Assembly: GCF_035582795.1 (NCBI RefSeq)
Contig: NC_134367.1
Span: 111,338,062-111,402,061 of the forward strand
Reading direction: 5' to 3'
Length of the DNA: 64,000 nucleotides
DNA from: Mycteria americana
Lineage: Eukaryota; Chordata; Aves; Ciconiiformes; Ciconiidae
A model generated the notes under the pieces. It worked only from the letters and a program-made list of their open reading frames with translations. It ran no database searches and was not told where the DNA came from. Below, piece by piece: positions 25,975-37,300 of this stretch (the first letter of the stretch is position 1; the number at the start of each line of letters is the position of its first letter). The translations under genes were made by a program, and so were the position numbers.

Positions 25975-26680
25975 GGCGCTCCTCGCCCGGCCCTCCGCGC
26001 CGGCGCATGCACCGGCCGCGTGCTCGCCCCGCGCGCCTGCGCCGCGCGCCCCGGTGACGCCAGGACAGCGTCACCGGGGCGCGCGGCGCAGGCGCGCGGG
26101 GCGAGGGTTGAAACGTCTCTTCCCGCCTTACCTCTCATGAGGGCCTGGCGCGGGCTGCGGCGGGCCGCCTCCTCTGCCCTCTCCTCCGGCGATGGGGCGG
26201 CCTCCGGCGGGAGGCCTCGGAGGCGGGCGTGGGAGACGTCGCTGTCGCCGCTGGAGCGGGTGAGGCAGTTGCTGCCGCCGGAGGAAGCGGCGGCGGTGGG
26301 GCGGTGCGCGGCCGCCGCTCAGGCTCCCCCTCAGACTTCCCCGGAGAAGGAGGAGGCGGCCGCCCCTCAGGTGCCTTCTGATGCGGCGGGAGCGCGTCCC
26401 GGCCCTTTCCGCGCTGGGGAGTTGGCTCTGGCGGAGGTGCGGAGGAAGCACAACACGACGCTGAAGCTGTTGTGCCGGCTGGTGGCGGGTTCGACGTTGG
26501 CCAGCCCCGGCGGCATTCTGCCCCACCGCGACATCATCGGGCAGCTGCCCGGGCAAGTGCTGCGCACGTCGGCCGGGGCGCGGCTGCTGCTGAGGCGGCC
26601 CTCGTTGGAGGAGTACGTGCTGCTGATGCCGCGGGGGCCCACCATCGCCTACCCCAAGGTACCGGCTGCTCCCCGGGCTG
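25390..26680. promoter_or_regulatory. CpG-island bidirectional promoter of WDR43 and TRMT61B
   Basis: A strongly GC- and CpG-rich block contains both first exons. The start codons lie at 25,974 (minus) and 26,137 (plus), with 162 nt between them. GCGCATGC-type NRF1-like sites (26,003-26,010), GC boxes and CRE-like TGACGC lie within that gap. No TATA box is seen. Head-to-head pairing of these two genes is also the human arrangement, so shared control is likely. Confidence 0.8.
26023..26105. repeat. Perfect 38-bp inverted repeat with 7-nt spacer
   Basis: The left arm 26,023-26,060 and right arm 26,068-26,105 are exact reverse complements, separated by CAGGACA. The arms are almost pure G+C (for example GCGCGCCTGCGCC) and end next to the spacer in GGTGACGC/GCGTCACC. 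The element lies wholly between the WDR43 and TRMT61B start codons, so it probably lies in the 5' UTR or core promoter of one or both. It could fold as a very stable hairpin. Confidence 0.9.
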
Positions 26681-29600
26681 GCTGGTGACTGGGAGGTCAC
26701 TGGCCGAATCTCACCCTGAGTTTCCAAGACTAGTAATGTGCCATGTTTTCCTCATCCGTAGGATATAAGTGCTATGTTAATGATGATGGATATCCACCCG
26801 GGAGACACCGTTTTGGAAACTGGCAGCGGGTCTGGCGCTATGAGCTTGTTTCTGTCAAGAGCAGGTGAGAACCTGGTTTTAGAAAATACAGCAGCAGTGC
26901 AATTCCCTTATCACATGTTGCCTTTTTTTTGACTGGATACTTATGGTCAGTTCTTAAAAGTTTTGCTGCAGTTCACATGTTCATATATAGTTTGTTGACA
27001 AAGAAAAATTATATCTGTGCCAGAGCCAGGGCAGGGGCTGCAAACCATTTTGACTGTATTTCAAGGGCCATAGTACAGATGGTTACCGAAAGCCCTGCAG
27101 AAAGCTGAGTTTCAGCCATCATTATTGTTGGCTTTGGCTTAACCGTACTAGAGTCTTTCTCCAATCTCTTGCCTTTCTCAGTTTCCTTTTCCTCATTTTG
27201 ATGAACCACGTGAATAATCGGATTGCTGGGTACCTGTGAAAATGTTTATGCGGGCGCACACTGTTATTTTTCCATGTTATAGCTAGCCTGGTTTGATCTA
27301 GGTCTCAGTACTCTAACAGGTAGAGAGCCTTTGCACTCAGCCATGTGAGTGAGGGTGAAACCTCACCCTTAAACTTCATCTCATCTGTAGGTATCCTGTT
27401 AGTGGAACACATTTCAGAGTAATTTGACTTATGGGCTCCTCGTAGAAGAACTTCCTTAAGGAAAGAAAAAAACAAAACAAAACCCCCACAATTGTTTGCT
27501 GTAATTGCTTTTGCACACACCTGAAAAATAAAGCACCATTTGAATTTGGTTTTCAATTATTTTTTTTATGTATTTCTGCTATTGCAGAATACTGCCCTTC
27601 TCTGCAGCATTAAAGGACTTTTGAGAGTAAAGATGGCAACCTCATTGTGGTCATCTTGAACTGATACAGCAGAGGAGCACAAGCTGCATATCCTGAAGGC
27701 TTATGTTCAAAGATAGGGTTTGTGGGCAACCCACCATCAGAGTAACTGAATACCTGAGGGTGCCAGCAGTGGTCGCTGAACCTGAGAAGCACCCCTGTAT
27801 CCTGAGCTTCTGTGAAACCTCGGCACTAACGTTTCTTTTTTGCTATTTTCCAATGCGTGTTATAAAGCACTGTTATGGACTATGCTGTCTTTGTAAAACG
27901 TTTATGGTTTGCGCTGCCTTTCTGGTTGTACTCTATCATTCAACAGTTCAAGACAGAAAATGTTTCAGTACTCCCACTTACAGCCAGCCAAGTATCTGTG
28001 GGAGGTGATGCTTCCTCTTACACTCTGGTGAGGGAGACAAGCTGAACAAATCAGCTGCTCATTTTGGTCAAGTCTGCTAAATAACCTTAGAACTTGAGGG
28101 CAGCGAATTAGTTTTCTCTTACTCTCCCATGTAGCAGTGCTGTATATCTGCTGTCCCTTGGCACGTGCTCAAGGATAACAGTACAAGGCTTTTTAGAAGC
28201 ATGAGGTTTTTTTGAGGAAGTTTAGTATCCAGCAAGTACGTTACCAGTGCCATCGATCCAACCCCGCTCTGGGATGCCAGGTCATACTGCTGAGGGTAAC
28301 ATGAGGAATTGGGAACGGTTACACTCAGTGAATGGTACAAACTAGAGTGCTGAGATCCATCAGGAGCTTAGAATTGGTGAGGGCATGTAAGCAGCAGCAA
28401 AGGGAATCTGGAGGGTCCCCTACTGAGACAAACAGAGCAGTTTGTTCTTAGACCTTTGTTTTGGCTGCACTAATCTCCACCTGGCATACTAATTCAGTTG
28501 AAAAGGCTTATTTTACTGATCAGCTGTTAAATGCTGCCCCAAGAGCACTCAGCTGCAGGTGGTCTTGACATACGTTGGGCCCAGGCTTTGAGGTCAGCAG
28601 TTGCACCTCTGCCCCCTCTCCCTCTTTCTGCCTTTTCCTTAGTTCTGCTATTCCTTACTTCCTTCTGATCATCTTTCTGCAATAAACTAGGTTTCTTTGT
28701 AGTTCCACAACGGGATTTTGAAGATAGTATGGGATTATCCTCAAAGCGGCCATTGCTGCCATGGGAGCTAGAAGCTGACAAAACGGAAGACAAAAGTCAG
28801 CACTTCTCTTTCCAGAGATGCATTTGGAGAGAGGGAAAGTAAGATTCATTAGTGTTTCCCATCTTCTCCTACAGGCAGACAGAAATCCAAAGAGATTGAA
28901 TTCCTGATGTGGGCAAAAGTTAGCTTTTGCTAAATAGAGCAAATTATTTTCTGCCTTTGGTATTCAGTCTGCTGTGGCCATTTCATACAAACACACCTGG
29001 ACTTACCGATATTCCTCTCCTTTTTCAGTCTTGTGCAACAGGTTCCTTCTGAGCACTTTAATTTAGCTGTAACCATGCCAAGTCAGCAAAATCCTTGTCA
29101 TCACCAGATTGTTAACCCTATTCATGGGCATAAAGCAGTCCTTGTGTACCAGTTTAGTTCTATCTTGAGGAGAGGGAAAAAGGTATGAGATTCTATTGCT
29201 GTTTTCAAATTTATTGAACTTAAATCAGCACCAAATATGGACAGTGTTAGTCACAGCTTAACACAATTTGGTACCAACCCAGAAATAAATAGATTTGATT
29301 TGCTTTTTCTTTATGGTAGCTAATTTTGCCACCATTTAATGCAGTGATACCCAACAAGAAAAATAGCTGCTACACAGGTAAATGCTGGAATTTAAATCTA
29401 GTGGGCACGTTACCAAGGTCCTTGGAAGTATTTAATTTCCAAAATTCTCATTGATTTAACAGATTTCATTCATCTCCTCTCTTTGTGTTACTCTCATTTT
29501 GTGGTTTATTTTCCATTCCTTCTTTAACCTTTCCCAGAAACTACTGACATGCAACAGGACAAAGTTAAGACTGTGTGAAGAATGTGGCATTTGCCATGAC

Positions 29601-32600
29601 TTTAAGGTCTTTGAGAACCGGAAAACATGATGTATGCAAACTTGACGTACTGCAGCGTCACAATAATGAAGAGTTTTGCATAGCTGTTTTAACCAGTTGT
29701 CCTTATTTTTCCTGAAGTCTGTTTCAAAATGGAGTAAGTTTTTGGAATGAGCAGAGGAAGGAGTAAGACTGACCCCAATATGAACAATTTTATTCTTCCA
29801 GTATTTCCAAACTGATAATCTTGAGTAATAAGGAGTTGGTGCTGCGATTCTACAACTGCTTAAGGTGATCAAAGGCAACACTGCTGAAACCCTTCCTCCT
29901 TACGTCTTGGCTCTGGCCTCTGTCTGATCCAGGGCGAGCTGGATCAGGGAGAGACTGCCAAGAAGCCCATCTCTCTCTCATTCAGTTTTCAGAATGGATT
30001 CACAGTGGGATCACATAGGTGAGGGAAGGAACCTGGTGACTTCAACCTAAAATGGCTTAAAAAGTCAGAGAACTTTGCCTGCCGAGCTGCTGATTGCTGA
30101 AAGCTGTCTTTGCCCATTAAAAAGTAGCAAGGAGAAAGAGAAGCTAATGGTGTGATAGGTTTGAGAAATTAGAGTAATACAAGGGTAGAATAATACAGCA
30201 ATGCACATGCTGCTGTCTGTGCCTGGATCTCCTCGTAACACTTCCTTTATGAAGAATATTGTATATTGGACTCATATGGTAAATTTCAGGATAGTAAATT
30301 TATACTTAAAAGGAGTAATAAAATAATTTATTACAGTTACAGACAGTAACAGGAAAATAACACAAGCCTGTGTAAACCAAAGCGTACACTTAAAAACATG
30401 TCTGGGGGGGCTGAGATCAGTGAGCAGGTGTGGGGGTCTCCTTAGCCCTTCCCCAACCCTAAGAAGGGACAGGTGGAGAAAGGACTATGCATGGACAGCA
30501 GCAAACCTTTGTAAAAATGAGGACTGTCAAAAGAATTTAAAACCAGCAGTTTCAAATCTGACTAATAACAGAAGCAGTCACTGTCCGTCAGCTTTACAGC
30601 ATCTCTGAGCAGTGATCTATGTTGCCGCTTTCTCGGCTGGTACCTCTGGTAGCTGTAGCAGGAGAATCATAGACTGATAGGGCCACGGATGCTCAAGTCG
30701 TCTTTTGCTGCAGGAGTTACTTTGGGGGGACATCTTAGGAGCAGTTTGTACTACTCTAACTATACTCTCTTCCATCTGTGGATCGATGGATTTCAGTCTG
30801 CAAAAGAACTAACCCAGCACTTTATCTGCATATATTTGTTTTAAATGTAAAGAAAAAATAAACAGTAACTGATTGTTTCATATGTGATTATTTCCTAAAG
30901 TGAAGTTGAGATTTAAAGGTGTACTTCTGTCATTTACTGTGCTGCTGGTTTCTAAATTCTTTATTACGGGGGGAAAGTAGTAAGCCTAGTATCTTTTGTT
31001 TGTTTTCAGTTGGGCCCAAAGGACGTGTTATAAGTTATGAAATCAGAAACGATCATCATAATTTAGCTAAGAAGAATTACAGGTACTGGCGTGCTGCATG
31101 GGAAATAGGACATATGGAAGAGTGGCCAGATAACGTGGATTTCATTCTTAAAGACATTTCAACAGCTGCTGCGGATATGAAATCTATAACACTTGATGCA
31201 GTAAGTCCAAAAAATCCCCCCATTTGACATTTATCTTTTCTGCATAAATTAAAACCTCTAGTGCTCACACTCACGATGGGATTCCCATATCTAGTTTCAC
31301 ATGAGAAAAAACAATCAGATCCTCATCAATGAAAGAAACTGTGGTGGGGTTTTTTTTTGTCAGGTTACAAGTATTTTCAAGGTTTCAGTTACAGTTTCCC
31401 AAATGAAAGAGTGATATGGCTGTAGTACAGAAATACTACAATTAATCACTGCTGTCTTCTAAGCAAAGACAAACTTACTTTCTTGTCTTTTGGAGAAATG
31501 GATAATTTTGTATAAGGCATATATTTCAAACATAAAATTTAAGAAAAGTACATAAGCTCATTGCAAATATAAATACGTGAACACTTTGCTATCAGCTGTA
31601 TAGAACGCACAATGTAACTAAGGCCTAAGTTAGAGTAAGGAATGCTCTTCCCTGCTCCCCTGTCCTGCTTTTTCTATCCAGATTTTGTAAAGGGAGGCGT
31701 GCTGGGGAAAACAGCTAGATGTTAACCACGCTTCCATGGAAAGCAGACAAACTACTTACATTAACACTTCAAACAAATTACAATCGTGTTAAACAGTTTG
31801 AGCAAAGAAAATATATAGCATAAAAATACCATTTTTAAAACTTTAAATGTAACAGTCTACAGGAAGGATCAGCTATTGCATATCCCATTGTTTTACAGTT
31901 TGAATAGTTTTCTAGCAGAAGATGGATAAACCGCCAAAGGCAGAAGTTTTCTAAATCTTGAAGCAAACAGCAAGTTAGACATTGAGACTGTAGTGTGATC
32001 CTTTCATGACAAAGATGCACTTGAACGTTTATTTTTTTTACATTTGAAAACTAGGTATCCAAAGGTGGTACTAAATGTAGTCTTCTAAAAGTTCTTGTTA
32101 AGATCAGGATTATGGCATTTAATTAGTAGGAGGTTTAATGTTAACACAGGACTACTGCGTTGGTGAAACATTACTTGCTGTTTTAATAGAAATTCATTTG
32201 GAAGTAGCAAGGACTTCGTTTTGTAAATATGTGGACCTCAGGTTTCTCTAAGGTTTTGAGAGGCAGTAATAAAACTGGTTTGTGATTACATACTGCTGTT
32301 GTATGCATTCATTTTCCATAGATAAACATTGTTTTTTCAAGCGTTTGTTACAGAAAAAAAATTTACTGGGAACGTGTATGTGTCTTTCTCTTGCAGATAG
32401 TTCTGGATATGCTTAACCCTCAGTCTGCTCTGCCTGTTGTACACCCAAATCTGAAACAGGGTGGTGTGTGCGCTGTGTATTTAGCAAAGTAAGTATTTAC
32501 TTCTGGCACTTACGCGTTTATTCAGGCATCACCTAACGTTGTTACAAAACCAAACTTCTTTTAAAATATAAATCCAGCATTAATGAAATGTTTAACAAAA

Positions 32601-34069
32601 TTAATTTTTTTAGGGAGTTGCGCTCAGTATAAATGCCACTTGGCCAAATCCTTTGGCCTTTACTTTGGGAACGTTCTCATTATGGTCAGTGGAAGTTTTC
32701 ACTTAATGACATCCTCAAAATAACTGCACTGTTTTTCAATTCAGCAGTCAGGTTGCTAGCTCCTTTACCCTAAAATTGAAGGACTTGTGTAACCTCAAAG
32801 GTAAAGAATATGACAAAGGCAGTAGAATTGAGAGTAACAGTGTATGATTTGAGTTTTCTAAATACTACTTTATCCTTTGCATTTCTTCAAAAGCATCACA
32901 CAGGTTATTGACCTTTTAGACAGAATACGGACCTGCAAGCTCCCTTTTTTGTGTGAAAGGATCATTGAGGTAACTCATAGAAATTGGTTGGTACTCCCTG
33001 CTAAAATCAAGAATTGCAAATCGAGCCAAATGGTGGAAACTCAAGAAAATATTGAAGAACCACCTCAAAAGGAATACAAAGAAAACCACATTCAGGATGA
33101 AGTAGTTCTTAAAGAAAGTGAATACAATGGTAAGAACATTATTGCTGATGAGATACCCTGTTACTGCAATTTGATAATCCAAGGATATAATGAAGGCAAA
33201 GTTTGTAGGAAGAGGCAGTATTTTTTTCTTGGGTCAGATGAGATTGTTGTGAAGAATAGACAAGCTTCTGGACAGCCTAGGCCTTGTCAGGTTTGAAAAA
33301 GGATATATTAATGGTTATTTAAGTTGAAGTATCTTATTAAAAATCTAGACTAAATAGCAAATAACTTGCAATCTGCAAATAAAGAATGAGTGCCCTTCTA
33401 CTACTGTTTTCAAATTTTTCTTTTTTAATGAAATTCAGTCCTCTGTGTACTCATCCTGTAGCTCTTTTAGAGGACCTCAATGGGCTTAAGGATTTCACAG
33501 AAGAAACGTTACCAGTGTGCTCTGTTTTGTAACCGTGCTGTTCTGGCAAATCGATAAAAGATGCCTCATACTAGGATAGATTTGTAAAATCCACAGTAGA
33601 GCAAAGAGGTCTGAATGTACTGATAGATGACAACAAAGCACTTTAGCAGAAGCAAAAAGAAAATTAAAAAGTCAGGGAAAAATAATCCATGCACATTGGC
33701 AACTGTAGTCTGCGTGTATGTTTAAACTTGTTGGAAAGAATTAAAAAAAATTTACTTCTCACAGAATCACTTTCTGATGATGCTGAAACATACTGCTCGG
33801 TGCCTTATGTTGCTAGACCATCTTATTGGCAGGATGCTCATTCAGGTGAGACACTTGGAAAATGTTTTTATCTTAAATGTTTAGTGGTATTTTATTTTCA
33901 AAAATCCTATTTTTTTGTACTAGCATTTGACATATTACTATATCATGAAATCATAAAACATAATAATAAACTAATCATTGTGTACTGAAATACTGAAGTA
34001 GTAACTTGTTTTGTTTTTTAATTAGCATTCCTTACCAAGCTGAGAAAGTTTGGACCTCTGCTTTCTTGA
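26137..34069 (+). CDS. TRMT61B: tRNA (adenine(58)-N1)-methyltransferase, mitochondrial; complete, 7 coding exons
   Basis: SAM-dependent enzyme of the TRM61/GCD14 family. It makes m1A58 in mitochondrial tRNAs (family knowledge). Exons: 26137-26658, 26762-26864, 31010-31200, 32397-32488, 32894-33129, 33765-33845, 34026-34069. They total 1,269 nt, or 422 residues (human about 477), and all junctions are GT-AG. The N-terminus [15 protein letters not shown] is Arg/Ser/Ala-rich and lacks acidic residues, consistent with a mitochondrial presequence. SAM motif I is [16 protein letters not shown] (about 191-206). It is followed by [14 protein letters not shown], then [13 protein letters not shown] and [13 protein letters not shown] (about 273-285), which carries the active-site Asp. 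The C-terminus PYVARPSYW...[13 protein letters not shown] is typical. The frame is open upstream, but 26,137 is the ATG beyond the antisense WDR43 exon. The N-terminal region up to about residue 110 is poorly conserved, so the start is less certain than the rest. Confidence 0.96.
26865..31009 (+). other. TRMT61B: TRMT61B intron 2 (4.1 kb), no recognised element
   Basis: The donor is GTGAGA at 26,865 and the acceptor is TTTTCAG ending at 31,009. Several short ORFs on both strands (60-141 codons) have no domain, splice or family signature. No transposon was recognised. Confidence 0.6.
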
Positions 34070-34110
34070 TGCTGCTGAGATGTTAGCTGCTAATTTGAGT
34101 ATTGTATCAA

Positions 34111-34121
34111 AATAAAATAAA
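34111..34121 (+). terminator. TRMT61B: TRMT61B polyadenylation signals
   Basis: Two overlapping AATAAA hexamers lie 42-47 nt after the TGA stop at 34,067-34,069, giving a 3' UTR of only about 70 nt. The SPDYA stop codon on the other strand is about 200 nt further on, so the two 3' ends converge closely and may overlap. Confidence 0.75.
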
Positions 34122-34321
34122 ATGTTACCAAGTAGCTGCTACATTTTGCAAGTTGCGTAACTTTTAAATAATGACTGTTCTGATTTCTGCTGCATATAAA
34201 GCTTGAAATCCCACCTACTATTTAAAGGGAAAAGTTTTAACAGAATCATCAGATATGGTGTTGTGATGCAACACAGATTGCCTCGTAAAGCACAATAGCT
34301 GTTTCTGTCTTATCGGGTGTT

Positions 34322-37300
34322 TCATTCTTCACTGCTTTTAAACCAATCCATGGATTTGTCTTGGTTCAAGGTGCTACCTCGTCTCCTTTTGCTGGACTGG
34401 CTCTGACAGTCTACCAAAAATAAGGAGAAAAACATTTAGTAAGAAAATAATGGATCAAAGTCTGTCCTTTGAAATGCAAGTGAAGCAGCTTCTGCCTTCA
34501 CTGGCTGCCAACTGGTGGCTATCAGTTTCTTTCAAGAACATTGTTCTTGAAACACAACTGTAAGAGAAACTGAAATTCACTGAATTTGTTCTCTTGATAA
34601 AGCTGTGCTCTGTGCTTATTTCAAGAAAAAGACCAGTTGTTGACACGTATAGCTTTGGTTCACTTCCACCAGCCATGCTGAAAGTTGCCTGATTATTTGT
34701 GAACTTTAGATAAAGCATTCTCAAATGGTGAAAATAAACACAATTTTTTCTGATGTTTGTCAGATAGGAAAAGCAAGATCTCTCAAGTAAAAATAGATTT
34801 AAAATTAAGTCTTTTAGGGTTTCACATAAGTCTCCGCATAAACATCCCCATGTGCTTAACACATTAAATTTATTAAATGACATGTTGTAGCCACCTGACT
34901 TCTATATCTCAAAGAAGATTCCCATGCCAAATTTTTCACAGTTGAGGGATCCCTTGAGAATCACAGTTGTACTGAAGCTGTCAAAAGCAGTAACATAATC
35001 CTATTATAATAGTGAAAATGTGGATATTAGTGAGAACATATGCAAATAAAACAGACCTGCAAATAACTGTAGCCCTGTATGAAATAAGTATAGCAAGAAC
35101 TCTGCAGTGGTTAAGCACATGAAAGTATCTTTGCAGAACTGAGGCCTTGTACAGCTCCCCCAGGAAATTTAAATCTCAAGTGTGTTCCACTCTTAATACA
35201 TTAAACAATAAGCATTTGCCTCATAACTGCTGTTATGTAATTTAGGCTTCTCGTATAAAGGCTCAGGATGCTATTTTGAGTAGATTAATGTGCAAAGATT
35301 CAATTATATGAAACAATTTTCACAATAAACTCTTGTATTGTTTTCTACTTGTACCCCAGTCTTAAAAGGAAATCTTGTATAAACTGTCAACAATTGAGAT
35401 ACACTTAAAGGAAAATGTGAATTGTGATTTCACGTACGTCCGAACTGATGGCAGCAACTGAGCAGCCTGCCCTCTCTAAAAACAGAGCTCTCAAGAGCGC
35501 TTTAACTCATGTAACACACGCTCTTTTAACGCACGTGACACATGCCAGTATTTTTACTGTTTCTTCTAGCCAATCCTAAGTGTTTAAAATAAGATTCTCA
35601 ATTTAATTTTTAATGCAAGAATAGTAATAAATGCCTAATAGGAACACAATGGAACACAACCCCAAATCTACCATAGTAGACGAAGGTAATTTGGAGAGAC
35701 TCAGACTATAAAGCAGTTGGTACTTCCAGGAAGTCATAGAATCATAGAACGGTTTTGGTTGGAAGGGACCTTAAAGATCATCCAGTTCCAACCCCCCTGC
35801 CACAAGCAGGAACACCTTCTTCTAGACCGGGTGGCTCAAAGTCCCATCCAACCTGGCCTCAAACACTTCCAGAGATGGGGCATCCGCAACTTCTCTGAGC
35901 AACCTGTTCCAGTGCCTCACCACCCTCATAGTGAAGAAGTTATTCCTTCTATCTTAATCTAAATCTACCCTCTATCAGTTTAAAGCCATTGCCCCTTGTC
36001 CTATCACTACATGCCCTTGTAAAAAGTCCCTCTCCAGCTTTCTTGTAGACTCCTTCAGGTACTGGAAGGCTGCTATAAGGTCTCCCTGGAGCCTTCTCTT
36101 CTCCAGGCTGAACAACCTCAACTCTCTCAGCCTTTCCTCATAGGAGAGGTGTTCCATCCCTTTGATCATTTTTGTGGCCCTCCTCTGGACTCGCTCCAAC
36201 AGCTCCATGTCCTTCTTAGGCTGAGGGCCCCAGAGCTGAACGCAGTACTCCAGGTGGGGTCTCACAAGAGCAGAGTAGAGGGGGAGAATCGCCTCCCTTG
36301 ACCTGCTGGCCACACTTCTTTTGATGCAGCCCAGGATATGGTTGGCTTTCTGGGCTGCAAGTGCACATTGCCAGCTCATGGTGAGCTTCTCATCAACCAA
36401 CGCCCCCAAGTCCTTCTCAGGGCTGCTCTCAATCCATTCTCTGCCCAGCCTGTATTTGTGCTTGGGATTGCCCCGACCCATGTGCACATCTGGTTTACAA
36501 CATCACTGAACTGATGACTGTTGGAAGCACTTGCACTTGGCCTTGTTGAACTTCATATGGTTTGCATGGGCCCACCTCTCAAGCCCGTCAAGGTCCCTCG
36601 GGATGGCATCCCTTCCCTCCAGCATGTTGACTGCACCACAGAGCTTGGTGACGTCAGCAAACTTGCTGAGGGTGCACTCAATCCCACTGTCCATGTCCCC
36701 AGCAAAGATGTTAAACAGCACCGGTCCCAATACTGACCCCTGAGGAATGCCACTCATCACTGGTCTCCACTTGGACATCAAGCCATTGACTGCAACTCTT
36801 TGAGTGTGACCATGCAACCAATTCTTTATTCAGCGAATGGTCCATCCATCAAATCCACGTCTCCCCAATTTAGAGACAAGGATGTCATGCGGGACAGTGT
36901 CAAATGCTTTGCACAAGGCCAGGCAGATGACGTCAGTTGCTCTTCCCTTATCCACCAACGCTGTAACCCCATCATAGAAGGCCACTAAATTTGTCAAGCA
37001 CAATTTTCCCTTAGTGAAGCCATGTTGGCTGTCACCAATCACCTCCTTATTTTCCATGTGCCTTCGCATAGTTTCCAGGAGGATCTGCTCCATGATCTTG
37101 CTGGGCACAGAGGTGAGACTGACTGGCCTGTAGTCCCCTGGGTTTTCCTTTTTTTCCCTTTTTAAAAATGGGGGTTATGTTTCCCCTTTTCCAGTCAGTG
37201 GGAACTTCACTGGACTGCCACAGCTTCTCAAATATGGTGGATAGGGGCTTAGCAACTTCATCCCTCAGGACCCACAGATGCATCTCATCAGGTCCGATGG

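Noticed and set aside
25409-26138. ORFs of 230-243 codons across the WDR43/TRMT61B promoter
   Set aside because: They repeat the same short peptide because of the palindrome, and they run through the non-coding gap and antisense to real exons.
29456-29881. 141-codon minus-strand ORF in TRMT61B intron 2
   Set aside because: Longest ORF in the intron, but no family signature and unlike any exon of the neighbouring genes.
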